From Primulina eburnea (Eukaryota > Streptophyta > Magnoliopsida > Lamiales > Gesneriaceae), in assembly GCF_022965805.1 (NCBI RefSeq), contig NC_133109.1, forward strand, positions 4,441,869 through 4,505,868: a stretch of DNA of 64,000 bases, read 5' to 3'. Under the pieces are notes generated by a model that did no database searches, was not told the origin of the DNA, and was given only the letters and a program-made list of their open reading frames with translations. A program made the translations under genes and the position numbers. Shown piece by piece: positions 35,498 to 47,491 of the stretch (its first letter is position 1; each line of letters starts with the position of its first letter).

Positions 35498-36278
35498 TTT
35501 CAGCCCAAAGTCTCAAGAAACTGTTCTGCTTAAAACAGCTAATAAAATTTTCCAAAAATGCGTCCGTATTTTAATCCTTTTTAAGATACGATCACATAAC
35601 AGTGAACAAAGATTGAAACTTTTTCGTGAAAGTTCACAAACTCTCTTGTTTCGATTATAAAAAAAAAAGGGAACCACGAGAAAATAGTAGCTGCAGGAGA
35701 AAAAAACATATAAACAAATAACAGATGTCCGTATCAGTCGGAAACCGAGGAAGAGATCCACTTGGAAGTGTCACACAGGTCTGCGAGGCGAAGAGCTAAC
35801 GCGTGGCAACGCATCTGTTCCTATAAACATTTGTTTATATTTATATTAAAAAAATATTATATGTATATATACACATATTATCAAGATTGCCAAATACACT
35901 GCCATGCAGTTCTAGAAGTAATTTCATTATTTTAAATCTTTTTCAATTTTCATTACATATTCTCTTTAAAATGGTCACAAATTTTAATATTTTTTTAAGT
36001 TAAAAGGCTGGCAGTAGCTGTTGGAGGTCAACTTCCAAACCATTCCAGAATCACTATTCATTCAATGGATTCAAAAAATTAGAAACTAATCACAAATTAT
36101 ATATAGAAAACCATATCTATACGTTGTGACGTCCGAGTTGCCACCGAGATACTCATTCAAAACTCGATTTAGCTTAATTGGGAGTATTTCCAGAAATTGT
36201 TTTGAGATAAAGTAATTAAGCTCAAGGAATTCATTTCTCATTTTTTTAAAAAAAGTGTTAATTATATTTAAAAGATAG
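35498..36278. other. Anoctamin 5' leader and promoter, AT-rich intergenic
   Basis: No clear gene. The minus-strand frame at 35513-35761 lies in the probable 5' untranslated region and has no recognised similarity. Confidence 0.5.
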
Positions 36279-36281
36279 TTA

Positions 36282-37975
36282 GAGCATCCTACACCCACTA
36301 TCTCATCAAAATATGTGATTTTAAAAAATTTAGTGGACCTCATGTATGTGTGGCTAAATTTGAGCCATTGATTCTATCATGGAGGTAGTGTTCTTACATG
36401 TAAGATGGAATGAGCCTCAAACACCCACTGTCTCATCAAGAATCACAGGATCCACTGCCACATACTCATTTTAATAACATATATCTTTTATCCACATTCC
36501 TTTTAATATTAAAACTCATTATTTATGAGTTACACAGTCTACTCAATCATCTTAAAATTTTTCATATTAAGTAAATATGTTTTAATTATATTTTAAATTA
36601 TTTAAATCAATATTCTAATTTTTAAAATAATCTTACTTTTTAATAAAATAATTTTATTAATTTAAAAAATAATATTAATGTTTTTTTTAAAATATATTTA
36701 TTAAATAAAGCAAATGTTCGAAAGAAATACCATGACTAAAGAAGAATTTAAACAAGACGTGAGCACAATTTATTTAAAGTTACAAAATAAATATGAAATT
36801 GAAATGAAACAATAACTTAGAAATAAACCACACTTTGATGAAATTAAAAATAATATATGAAATACTAATTCACGGATTGTTGTTGTATTGCCCCCAGATA
36901 TACTCAACTAAGTCTGCACGAAGTTGTGATGAACTTGAGTGTCATATAGCTTAAAATTTGTACGAAGATAATCCTGAAATCCTCGGTTCGAGCCATGGAT
37001 AGGTTGTGTGGGTTCGTCACCTTCATCGTTGTACCAGTTTGTCATGCGACCTCCCTCATCCTCAACGATCTAAATTGACCACCTCAATTGGGGATTCATA
37101 TCGAAATTTGCGTCTCCGAGACACAAGTCGGAGTTACAGGTTCATTCGATATCGGAGATGTGAAAGACATAACATTTGTGTGCGGGTACTATATCCATGA
37201 ACAACCGGCGGCGTAAAATACGGATGACTCATGTTTTGCCAATATTCGGCTGGAAGCGGTTGATGTGGACCTCGACGGGCATAATTCGGATTATTCATAG
37301 AATTTCCAAAACCTTGGAAATTTTGAAGATTTCGGGGAGGAAACGTCATATTTGGAAATGAATATTGATAATTTGGTGGAATTTGTTGATTTTGGGAAGA
37401 TGGATATTCTCGCTTTTTAAAAGAAATTTCTAAAAAAATGTCTTATTATTTTCATCCGTTTCGGATATAAAATAAGATTTTTTTAACTTAAAAAAAATAG
37501 ATGAGAATATTAGAGAGTAGAATTGGAGAGTGTAGTGAGTTGGAATGAAAATATGTGTACACATTTGTGGGTATTTATAGAAGAAAATTGAAACTAGTCG
37601 TTAACTAGCCGTTAAATATTCGTTACATTTTTTGGATTTTTTATAATTTAATTCGAATTTAATTAAATATTTTAAAAAATAAAAAATAGAAAATTTACAA
37701 CGGTTATAAATGAAAACAAAAATTAAATTAAAAAAAACAAATCCAATCGTTAAGAAAAAAGAAAAATTTTTTAAAAAAATTTCAAATATGCGTGGTGCCC
37801 GTGTGAAAAAGAAAAAAGAAAAAATAAAAAAATTTAATCCAAAACATGTGGGGCCTCCGTGGGGCGGCTGCCCCACGCTAGCACGCGCCAATTGCAAAAA
37901 AAAAAAAAAATGAGAGAGGGGCGTTCAAACATTTGAACGCCTAATGCTCATTTAAAACCCTCATTGTAGGTGCTC
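36282..37975 (-). mobile_element. PIF/Harbinger-type DNA transposon, non-autonomous
   Basis: Bounded by TSD TTA (36279-36281 and 37976-37978), the hallmark of this superfamily. Terminal inverted repeats are GAGCATCCTACA at the left and the complement of GTAGGTGCTC at the right (one-base indel). An inner 9-bp stem (GCGTTCAAA with TTTGAACGC, 37921-37940) lies near the right end. The only coding trace is the N-terminal part of an ORF1-like protein. No transposase catalytic domain was seen. Confidence 0.75.
37134..37349 (-). pseudogene. Harbinger ORF1-like N-terminal remnant
   Basis: MTFPPRNLQNFQGFGNSMNN followed by a Pro/Asn/Tyr-rich stretch resembles the leader of the Myb/SANT-type accessory protein of plant PIF/Harbinger elements, often misnamed glutathione S-transferase T3-like. 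The SANT domain itself is missing. Assignment rests on composition and on its place inside the TTA-flanked element. Confidence 0.45.
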
Positions 37976-37978
37976 TTA

Positions 37979-40565
37979 CATCTATCTTGATGGAACAGTA
38001 ATTAATTCTGTGTAATGAGTAACGACTATATTTTCCATCTTCATGTCTCTCAAAACGTCATCGATCGATCTTGGTTCAACTGTAATTATTGGATCGACTC
38101 GAAAGGCAATTCGTGAATATGGAAGTGCATCTAGAGTTCATGGAGAGTTCCATGGCGGGGAGCACATCCCTTTCTGCTCCTGAAGGGCATATTTGATGCA
38201 GCACTTGACAGATAGTTATGGATTGGAAGTGCGTGGGTTCGTAGGCCTGCCTCAAAATGATGTGTTAGATTATTTTATTAAAGTTTATAAAATAATTTAA
38301 TTGTAGTCAATATATTTTATTGAGATATATATGATAGGCGTCTCATATTTAAAAGAAGATAAATCAAAAATATTATCTGAATTAAGATGATAAAGATTTT
38401 GAGATTTAATTTATCATATATCGGATAAATATATATCTTCAAGATAAATCACAATCAACTCAAACTCTCTAGGTGATAGTTAGAGAACATCTATAAATAA
38501 TAACATACAATGTCTCAAATTAATGCAGTTATTCATAAGTACATCATCTCATAAATTGTATCAAGATTTAGAAATATCTATGTTTTCGGTGTTCATGAGA
38601 TCTTGTTAGTTACAGTCTCAAATTCAAAATCAATTTGTTAGAGGTAACAATTCGTTCATGTTTATATTTCTTCATATTTATCTTTACATATTATGTTTGT
38701 GCACATATAGATTGAATTTATTTTTTCATTATGTTAAATTTCTGACTGTTGATACCATGGCGGTTTTGCCTCCGCCTTAATATTTTTAGATTTTTTAATT
38801 TAGACAAAAAATTTGAAAAATTATATTGATGCAACTTATATTTGTATCATGAATTTTACATTATTTCCGAAATTAATAATAAGTCTCAAATTAAGATCTG
38901 AAAATTTAATTATCAAATATTGGACATTAAACCCTAGCTTTCTAATTGGTAAAAATCACCGCCGTATGCAACCCATCTCCGGTGATTGGACATACCGGCC
39001 GACAACCCATTTTGTCGACGCGGTCATTTCTACACCACTGTCCGTAATAGTACATTGGAGAAAAGACAGACAGTATATTGTGATTTTCTCAGCGCGAAAT
39101 TAGGCCAATGTTTTTCAGTGCACTGTCTCGTTCTTCGACAGATCATGTAGCAGCTATGGAGGGAAAGGGTAGATCAATATGTGCCCAATGTTTTGAATAT
39201 GCAAGTGACTATTCCACGTCTTCGTTTGGTCGGAATATTCATAATCATGATCCCCTTCATAGCTGTGCGATTTGAAAGCTTATCTTTTATTTTCCGGCCG
39301 ACATCACAGCGGAGTGGTGTCGGGAGAGGTCGGCCGCTCATGAATAATGGCCGATGGTCAATGAATCGTGGGAGAAGGTGGCAGGGATGAGGCCAATTTT
39401 TCAGAATATGGCTAGGGTTTGATTAACAAATTTAGGTTTTCAATTTTTCGATTTGAGGATTTATTTTTTTTTTTTGGCAGATTGGAATTTTTCCAATTTT
39501 ATGAACTGTTTCAATGCTATAATATTTTAAAATTTGAAATTTTGAATTTTTTTTTTTCTTTTGAAACATTATGGATATTTTGCATGGGTAAAATTTATTT
39601 GAATAAGATATATAAAAAAACATTGTAATTTATTTTCTCATATTACATGCAATTAAATATAATATGTCAAAATTATATGTCATTAATCGTTGTTTGATTA
39701 TTATGAAATAGTTAATATTATGATTATATTTATTTTCATAATGCATGCAAATAAAATTTAAAAATTTAATAATTATGATATGATATTGAATTATTTTCTT
39801 AATTTACCCATAGAGATTAAGAATAACGTATAATTAAATAGACTTATCATTAAGTTGTATGAATTTAATTGAATTAAAAATTTGGTCCACAAGAAATTTT
39901 TATGTCTAGTATTCATTTTTATCAAATGATTTACCTGGGTAAAACATGACATATGATTTACCTCTTCATTTGGTGATATTAGCATGTATTTTATTTATTT
40001 TGCAGCATCTTATCCCGTGAATTACTCTGATATTAATTGTGAAATTTTCAAAATTTAAGGTTATAATTATAAGGTGCAAATAAGATCATTCTTCAATTGA
40101 GTTTTGTTACGATCAGGTTGGAGTTTAGATGATGGGTCAATAAACTATTTAAAATTTTCTGTAAAACACTGCCAAATAATGCACTGGTCTTTATATGATT
40201 AACTCAAGCTCATACGTCACCTCTCCATCTAAAGAGAAGTCATCTCAGCCTAAATGGAACATATCTCCACAAAATAAGAAATACATTGGCAAAGTCAAGA
40301 AATCAAGAGCGTAGTGCGGTGCCGTAGACTGGCTGGGAAAAGAAGCGGGAAAGGATTTTTACTAGAATACTTTGGTTTTACAACTCTTGTAACAACTCAT
40401 TTCCACCGTAGGACTTATCAACTTCTTAAGTCGAAACTCCTAGTTAACTCTTACAAATAGTTGAGACGCACAGTCAAACAACTAATACAACACAAATGAA
40501 ATAAAATAATGAATCAACATATTCAAACTGGCGAAAAACTCATCAAACGATCTTGAAAAGAAACG
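37979..40565. other. Intergenic, unrecognised
   Basis: Mostly AT-rich. Scattered open frames (for example 38813-39103 and 39181-39390) show no motif I can name and no splice context. A stretch at about 38262-38760 has an LTR-like look (TGTTAGA start, CTATAAATA inside) but no end or TSD that can be defended. Confidence 0.4.
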
Positions 40566-40570
40566 GTTGA

Positions 40571-41698
40571 TGTGGCAATATTTGCTACCCGCAAGTGCAC
40601 AATGTCAAATTTTAGTACTCGGTTAAGTACAAATATCATTCCAACAGGGAATATAATTTAATAATATATTAACTACCGTAATTAGAATAGTCAACCTTTA
40701 TTTAGATAATGAAAGTAAATTTTATGATTAATTATAAACATAACTAATTCAAGCATACAACACTTTAAAATCAATGGTAACAAAGAATCTAGAGGTGCAA
40801 TTTCACTTGGTCTTCACTATATTAAATTATCATTGACTTTTATATTAATAAATTCAACCCGTTTATTATTCCCAGAATTCTCAAATATTCATACTCTCTT
40901 CCCCAAGTGATATGTAGGAATTAATTATGTAACATTGATTTCAATATCCCTATTAAAATGCAAACATTAAATAATTTCAATAGTACTATAATTCTTTTAA
41001 TGGGTTCGGTAGAATTATAGGTCTTCCGAACTCTATAAATACCAACGATATATTTTCTTATGGTTTTAATCAAATCTCCTCTCCCGAGTGATAGATCTAG
41101 AATAAATATGACAGACCAGTTATTGATCAAGTAATTGAAAGCAATAAAATCCGAAAAATATAAATAAAACAAGAAGAAATCGCATATATAAATCAACAAT
41201 TCATAAACATAGATTCGACCAAACTACATCGTCCTTTAGATAAAATAAATTAGTTCATAACGGAAAAAAAAACAACAAACAAATTCATGTTTTTTCGACA
41301 TCGCAAAATAACTAAAAAATTGTAGTGAGAGCAGAAAAGAACACTCAAATCCAAATATGCGACTTCGTCCCTAGATGATGCGGTCTTCATCTTCGAGTTT
41401 CTTCCCGTTACTTTTACTTCACGCCTCCTCTCTCGGCCTTTTTTTTGTGTCCTTTTCTTTTTCTTCTCGCGCATGCTTCTTGAATTGTGGTGCATTCTTG
41501 CGTGCACGGCTGCTCGACCTTCTTGAGCTGGGGCGCTGTTGTTTTTGTGCTATACACTATTTGGTCCCAATATACGTATATTGCCTAGGTTCATGTGTTG
41601 ACATTCAAAACAACCCAAAAATACATAATTCCGTTCGACACAAGCATAATTCATGCCTATTAGTTGGGTAATTTAAGTGCAAAACTTTGCCCTTATCA
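40571..41698 (-). mobile_element. Probable solo LTR
   Basis: A 1128-bp TG...CA sequence (minus strand TGATAAGGGCAAAG ... TATTGCCACA) flanked by GTTGA (40566-40570) and ATTGA (41699-41703), a 5-base TSD with one mismatch. The edges resemble LTRs of plant Gypsy Tat/Ogre-type elements, from recollection only. No coding and no second copy in the window. Confidence 0.55.
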
Positions 41699-41703
41699 AT
41701 TGA

Positions 41704-41957
41704 GTAGTTTGGCAAAAGTCTTTAATGATCCTTAATGATCTTATAGATGATATTTGAAGCAAGGGTGGTTGAGCAATAATGAGTATCACAATGAAGTATG
41801 CTCAAAAATCTTTTGGATAATGGAAGTTTAAAAAATTGTTTCGAATGCCTGCTCTTGTAATTTTCATAACTTCAACTCTTCTTGACATTTTCCATTTATA
41901 ATGCTCTTTTGAATTGTAGTTTTCATAACTTCAACTCTTCTGGACATTTTATATTTA
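41704..41957. repeat. Helitron target with short local duplication
   Basis: Two copies of TTTTCATAACTTCAACTCTT with flanking sequence (about 41854-41905 and 41915-41957). The first copy is followed by TTTATAATGCTCTTTTGAAT, which reappears just past the Helitron at 53639. Confidence 0.75.
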
Positions 41958-42204
41958 CTAGAAAAATGCACGTGCGTTGCACGTAAAAACTAAACTGCTG
42001 AAAATATATGTACGAAATTTTGATAATATTTAAATGAATTAAAACATGGTTAATAACATTTATCAAATGAAAAACAAACTAAGCCATAAAAAATAAAAAA
42101 TCATGACCATAGACGGTATATGAATCAGAGAAATTATCTTATCCACTTGACACACTTTCTAATATGCTTCTTGGTTGATTTTGACAACTCAACAACTGTT
42201 TGTC

Positions 42205-42700
42205 CAGGGGCGGATCCAGAATGAAATGTTTGGGGGGCTCGGTCTACCTCAATTCCTGAACGTAGAAAAAATTCCAAGAATCCTTGTCTTTCCTTCTGAT
42301 GTGTCTCCGAACTCGCGTCCCACAATATTTCACTCGTCAGTCGACAATATAGCAGATGTTTTGCAAAAGGTTATTATTTCAAATGGCTTTCTTGATTGTG
42401 TTTGTATTAATCAACTATAAAAGTTTTAAGTTGGTACTTTGTAAAAGCCCGTTATTTAGGTTTTCAAAAAAAAAATTTGCAGAACAATGTCGAAAAACAG
42501 CGTATAAAAAGAATTAAACATGGACCATATGTGTAAACCTCGAAAGTCTTTAACCATTAGACTAATTATAGATACTTAAAATTTTGATGGGTCAAATAAT
42601 ATATATACTAAATAATAAAATATATCTTACATAGTAAAAAAAAATTAAAAAATTCAGGGGGGTCGTGGCCCCCTCCGGCCCTACAGTGGATCCGCCCCTG
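42205..42700. mobile_element. hAT-type MITE
   Basis: 496 bp with perfect 14-base terminal inverted repeats (CAGGGGCGGATCCA) and an 8-base TSD TGTTTGTC/TCTTTGTC (42197-42204 and 42701-42708, one mismatch). The inner part repeats G-rich and C-rich ends (GGGGGGCTC; GGCCCCCTCC). Non-coding. Confidence 0.85.
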
Positions 42701-42804
42701 TCTTTGTCGTAGTTTGTTATAATATGCATATAACTATTTTGGTATGCTCAGCAAATATCTGATCGTCTATAGCTATAATTTTAATAAATTTTCAACAACT
42801 ATTG

Positions 42805-43949
42805 AAGAACCTAAAGGGGGGGGTGAATAGGTTCTTTTAGGCCCTTTAGCGTTTTTAAAACGAGTTTGCAAAAATTGCAAGCGGAAGACTTGAGGGACAA
42901 TCACAAATGAATGCGTAAAGTAAGTGCGTAAAATAAATGCGTAGTAAAGTAAATGCGTAAAGTAAAGAGGGATAGAGATGTTTATGGAAGTTCGACGAAG
43001 AATCGTCTACGTCTCCCCTTCTCGATGAGGATCGAGGTATCACTATATCGACTTGGCTTTAGGAGCTCCAAGCTAGCTTTTACAACCACGCCTCGATGCG
43101 TCTACTTGGCCTTGAGGGCTCCAAGGATAGCCACGAACTTTACAACCCACTCGAGAGTATTACTTTCACTCTTTTTCTACAACTCTTTTGATATTACAAC
43201 TCTTTTAATCAACGCACACAAGAGATAGTAGAAAGCTTTGTAAGAGACAAGAGAGAGTGGAGTGGATTATAGAAAATGCATCCTCAAAGGCCTATTTATA
43301 CTAGTCTTGGACGCCAAGGTTCGGATCTTCTGTTTATGCTTCGGAACGTCCGATGTGATTGAAATCAATTTGCGTAATTCTGGGATGACTTCGGATCGTC
43401 CGTTCTTGACTTCGTAGGGTCCGAACATGTGCTTCGGAGGGACCGATCAAACTTCGTATCTTCCGAACAGTTCTTTCAGACAGTGTGTGAACAGCTTCGG
43501 AAGGTCCGAACTCAAGTTCGTACCGTCCGAACATTCCCGCGTTTCCAGAGATTTGAAATCTTCAACACTTCGTAGCGTCCGATCATGTCCTTCGTAGCGT
43601 CCGAAATCTTACTCAATCAACAGTCATATCAATTTGTCTCCGCATTCAAGTGATTTGATTGCTTGTGTTCGGAACGTCCGATCACGTCTTCGGACCGTCC
43701 GAACTGGCTCCTCGCAGCTTCCGAACAGCTTCCACTTTGCTTCTGATCGGCACCTTTTCGGAACGTCCGAACCAACTTCGGATCTTCCGAACTTAACTTT
43801 GTTCTTAATTTCCTGCATGCCTCAATATAAAACATTAGTACATTTTTAAGCCAAGTTTTGGTATCATCAAAACAAAAACTTTGGGATATGTTACAGCATT
43901 AAAAACATTAATCTCATCCTCGAGATTTGTATGCGTTTAAGGCGTAACA
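42805..43949 (-). repeat. Copia 3' LTR, complete
   Basis: Minus strand TGTTACGCC...GGTTCTTCA. The TATA-like box AGTATAAATAG (near 43295-43305) follows the palindrome array. Reading frames inside (for example 42953-43228) occur in both LTRs and are not genes. Confidence 0.94.
43318..43800 (-). promoter_or_regulatory. TTCGGANNGTCCGAA inverted-repeat array, Copia 3' LTR
   Basis: At least 13 units of a roughly 16-base near-palindrome such as TTCGGAACGTCCGAA and TTCGGACCGTCCGAA, irregularly spaced over about 480 bases, immediately upstream of the TATA-like box. The truncated 5' LTR has the same array (about 49590-50036). Sirevirus LTRs are known to hold such CG-core inverted repeats. Confidence 0.7.
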
Positions 43950-44465
43950 ATCTCCCCCTTTTTGATGATCACAAAACTTGGTTAAAAATTGAGAAACAAT
44001 AATCAACATAATCTAAATTATTATTAAATAACTCCCCCTTAATCAAATAACAAGTCTAAGAGGTTGAATTAAGGCGAATTTATTTAATAACCATTTAATA
44101 GCAATTTTAACCAAATAAATTCTCCCCCTTTTTGTGATAAGCAAAAAGACATAAGCATAAAGAGAGACAAATAAACAGGTAAAATATCCACTAATAAATG
44201 CAAGTCTTTTATACAATGATGCATAAAGATAAAATAAACAAAAATAACAAAAACATAATCTAAGAATCCGCATCCCGCGACTCTCTATGGCTCGGTTCGG
44301 ACGATCCGAACACGTTCGGTGGATTCCGAAGTAGCCAAGATGAGGAACACCTAAATTTTAAAATATTTAGCACATAAATGAATGTTGAGCCATAATTATG
44401 GATAAATACAATTAATTTGTATTATCCGACATTATAATGCTCACATTAATAATACTCCCCCTCAA
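43950..44465 (-). other. Multiple polypurine tracts upstream of Copia 3' LTR
   Basis: Four minus-strand tracts of the type AAAAGGGGGAGA, near 43951-43962, 44030-44042, 44121-44134 and 44454-44463. The first directly abuts the LTR. Two more TTCGGA-type palindrome units sit between them at about 44295-44330. Confidence 0.75.
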
Positions 44466-44500
44466 TTTAACAAATATGTACGAGAGTATTCGACTAGTGT

Positions 44501-47491
44501 TTACAACTCAATCATGCCAAGTTCACCACGCAAACGAGTAAAAGTAGATTCATCTAGTGGTTTTGTAAAAATATCAGCAATTTGATTCTTGGTGTCAACA
44601 TAGTGAAGTTCAACATCATTTTGCTCAATGTGATCACGAATGAAATGATGTCGAATGTCAATATGTTTAGTACGAGAATGTTGAACTGGATTCTTTGTTA
44701 GACATATGGTGCTTGTATTATCACAAAAGATTGGAATTTTTGAAAAAGTAACACCATAGTCGAGTAATTGATACTTCATCCAAAGAATTTGTGCACAACA
44801 ACTACCGGCAGCCATATACTCGGCCTCGGTCGTTGAAAGTGCAACACAGTTTTGCTTTTTAGAAAACCATGACACCAAGCAATTTCCCAAAAAGAAACAA
44901 GTTCCACTAGTGCTCTTTCTATCCACCTTATATCCTCCAAAGTCGGCATCACAGTAAGCTTTTAAATCGAAAAATGAGTTCTTAGAATACCATAATCCGA
45001 GATTTGGAGTATTTGAAAGATATTTGAAAATGCGTTTTAAGGCGAATAAGTGTGATTCCTTTGGACATGATTGAAATCGTGCACACAAGCAAACACTAAA
45101 CATAATGTCAGGTCTACTAGCAGTCGCATAGAGTAGGGAGCCAATCATGCTACGAAATAACTTTTGGTCAACAGGTTTACCTCCCTCATCTTTGTCGAGT
45201 CTGACTGTCGTGCTCATAGGTGTGGATGAGGCTTTGGAAGACTCCATCCCAAACTTTTTTAGCATCTCCTTGATGTACTTCCCTTGGTTGACAAAGAAAC
45301 CATCCTTGCATTGCTTGATTTGGAGACCAAGGAAGTAGTTGAGTTCGCCCATCATGCTCATCTCAAAGTGATCCTGCATAAGCTTAGAAAAATCTCTACA
45401 CAAGTGTTCATTAGTAGCACCAAAAATAATATCATCTACATATATTTGTACTATCAGCAAATCATTATTTTTAGTCAAGGTAAATAAGGTAATATCAACT
45501 TTACCTCTACAAAAACCATTAGACAGCAAAAAGGTAGATAATTTCTCATACCAAGCTCTAGGAGCTTGTTTCAAACCATACAAAGCCTTATCAAGTTTAT
45601 ACACATAATCAGATAAGTGCACATCTTCAAAACCAATAGGTTGCTCAACATACACTTCTTCTTTCAAATCACCATTAAGAAAAGCACTTTTAACATCCAT
45701 TTGAAACAATTTAAAGTCTCTAGAGCAAGCAAAAGCAAGTAGCATGCGAATGGATTCTAGTCTAGCAACAGGGGCATAAGTCTCATCATAATCAATTCCC
45801 TCTTCTTGACTATATCCTTTAGCTACTAGCCTAGCTTTATTTCTAGTGATTGTACCATGCTCATCTAACTTGTTCCTAAATACCCATTTAGTTCCTATGA
45901 CAGGTCTATCAGTGGGTCTAGGTACAAGATTCCAAACTTTATTCCTTCTAAATTCATTTAGTTCATCTTGCATAGCAATAATCCAAGAATCATCAAGTAA
46001 AGCTTCTTCTATGTTCTTAGGCTCTATGTGAGAAAGAAAAGCAAGATAATTGCACATATTAGAAGAGCGAGTAGATACTCCCTTCGATGGGCTACCAATG
46101 ATGAGTTCCATGGGATGATCCTTGTGTGTAGTCCACTCCTTCGGAAGAGGTGCGTCCTCTTGATCTTTAGGAACATCATCTAGGCTTGTGGACTCCAACT
46201 TTTCGCCAAGGATATCTATATCATCATCATCAGAAACAACAGGTCTAGGCAAGCAAGGGTTAGTTTCATCAAATATGACATGAATAGATTCTTCAACTAG
46301 TAAAGTACGTTTATTAAAGACTCTATATGCTTTGCTAGAAGTAGAGTAACCAAGAAAGATACCTTTGTCCGATTTAGCATCGAACTTACCCAGGTTGTCC
46401 TTACCATTGTTGTGGATGAAGCATTTTGATCCAAAAGCGCGGAAGTAAGAAATGTTAGGCTTTCTCCCTCTCCATAGTTCGTATGGAGTTTTCTTGAGAA
46501 TTGGCCTTATTGATACGCGATTGATGATGTAACAAGCAGAACTCATTGCTTCAGCCCAAAAATATTTTGGTAGAGAATGCTCACATAGCATGGTCCTTGC
46601 AATCTCTACTAGGGTCCTATTCTTCCTCTCAACGACACCGTTTTGTTGAGGAGTTCTAGGACAAGAAAAGTTGTGACCAATGCCTTTGCTTTGACAAAAA
46701 ATTGAAAAATTTTCATTTTGAAATTCCGTTCCGTGGTCACTACGGATTTGTTTGATCAAAAGATTTTTCTCATTTTCAACCTTTTTGACAAAAATTTTGA
46801 AATGATCAAAGGCATCATTTTTGTGGGCTAAAAACAATGTCCAAGTAAAACGTGAAAAATCATCTACAATGACAAAAGCATAAGATTTTCCTCCTAGACT
46901 AGTTGTCCTCGAGGGACCACATAAATCTAGGTGAAGTAATTCAAGGGGCATAGAAGTGGATACAAAATTTTTATTTTTGAAAGATTCCTTTGTGTGTTTA
47001 CCAAGTTGACAAGCATCACAAAAAGAATCTAATTTTAAATTCAGCTTTGGCATTCCGGAAACTAGGTCAAGTTTTAAAAGTTTTTCTATGGTGCTCATCC
47101 CAACATGACCAAGTCGTCTATGCCAAAGAATGTTGTCATCAACATTTAATGTTACAAGGCTTTTTATTTTTGAAAAAGATGAAATCTTTAAATCGACCTT
47201 GTAAACATTTTCACTTCTATAACCTTTGAAACTAATGGTTTTGTCAGTTGTGAGTGATACAGTGCAATCGTGTGGTGTGAATTTGACTTCATAACCCCTA
47301 TCGCACAATTGACTAATGCTTAGGAGGTTATGTTTAAGCCCTTTCACAAGAAGTACATCATCAATAATAGTAGAGTTAGATATACCTATTGAGCCGATGC
47401 CTTCTATGATCCCTTTGCTGTTGTCTCCGAAGGTCACCGATCCCTTTTCTTTTGGTCGAATGGATTGTAGCAACTTCTTTTCTCCCGTCAT
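44501..47491 (-). CDS. Copia pol: integrase, RT, RNase H
   Basis: A 996-residue uninterrupted frame. The GAG-pre-integrase motif WHRRLGHVG begins at about residue 123. Integrase shows the D,D,E triad at D189 (LLHLDLCGP), D252 (IRSDHGTEF) and E288 (NGVVERKN). RT runs about 525-770 with YVDD at 684-687, and RNase H follows with YCDAD near 848 and STTEAEYMA near 889. The protease motif [10 protein letters not shown] lies just upstream in the same frame. The written ATG (47491) is therefore internal to the polyprotein; translation must reach it by frame change from gag, whose stop overlaps it as ATGA. All catalytic residues checked are present, so this is potentially active pol. Confidence 0.93.
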   Translation of the reverse strand: MTGEKKLLQSIRPKEKGSVTFGDNSKGIIEGIGSIGISNSTIIDDVLLVKGLKHNLLSISQLCDRGYEVKFTPHDCTVSLTTDKTISFKGYRSENVYKVDLKISSFSKIKSLVTLNVDDNILWHRRLGHVGMSTIEKLLKLDLVSGMPKLNLKLDSFCDACQLGKHTKESFKNKNFVSTSMPLELLHLDLCGPSRTTSLGGKSYAFVIVDDFSRFTWTLFLAHKNDAFDHFKIFVKKVENEKNLLIKQIRSDHGTEFQNENFSIFCQSKGIGHNFSCPRTPQQNGVVERKNRTLVEIARTMLCEHSLPKYFWAEAMSSACYIINRVSIRPILKKTPYELWRGRKPNISYFRAFGSKCFIHNNGKDNLGKFDAKSDKGIFLGYSTSSKAYRVFNKRTLLVEESIHVIFDETNPCLPRPVVSDDDDIDILGEKLESTSLDDVPKDQEDAPLPKEWTTHKDHPMELIIGSPSKGVSTRSSNMCNYLAFLSHIEPKNIEEALLDDSWIIAMQDELNEFRRNKVWNLVPRPTDRPVIGTKWVFRNKLDEHGTITRNKARLVAKGYSQEEGIDYDETYAPVARLESIRMLLAFACSRDFKLFQMDVKSAFLNGDLKEEVYVEQPIGFEDVHLSDYVYKLDKALYGLKQAPRAWYEKLSTFLLSNGFCRGKVDITLFTLTKNNDLLIVQIYVDDIIFGATNEHLCRDFSKLMQDHFEMSMMGELNYFLGLQIKQCKDGFFVNQGKYIKEMLKKFGMESSKASSTPMSTTVRLDKDEGGKPVDQKLFRSMIGSLLYATASRPDIMFSVCLCARFQSCPKESHLFALKRIFKYLSNTPNLGLWYSKNSFFDLKAYCDADFGGYKVDRKSTSGTCFFLGNCLVSWFSKKQNCVALSTTEAEYMAAGSCCAQILWMKYQLLDYGVTFSKIPIFCDNTSTICLTKNPVQHSRTKHIDIRHHFIRDHIEQNDVELHYVDTKNQIADIFTKPLDESTFTRLRGELGMIEL

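Noticed and set aside
35513..35761. 82-codon frame upstream of the anoctamin gene
   Set aside because: Sits in the presumed 5' leader, no similarity seen, and the gene's own start at 35497 fits the family.
37601..37913. Lys- and Phe-rich overlapping frames
   Set aside because: Low-complexity A/T runs inside the PIF/Harbinger element.
38262..38760. Possible solo LTR with TATA-like CTATAAATA
   Set aside because: No defensible TG...CA pair or TSD.
38813..39103. 96-codon frame
   Set aside because: No recognisable domain, splice context or composition signal.
43334..43849. Arg/Ser-rich frames on both strands
   Set aside because: Translations of the TTCGGA...TCCGAA array in the Copia LTR, duplicated in the other LTR.
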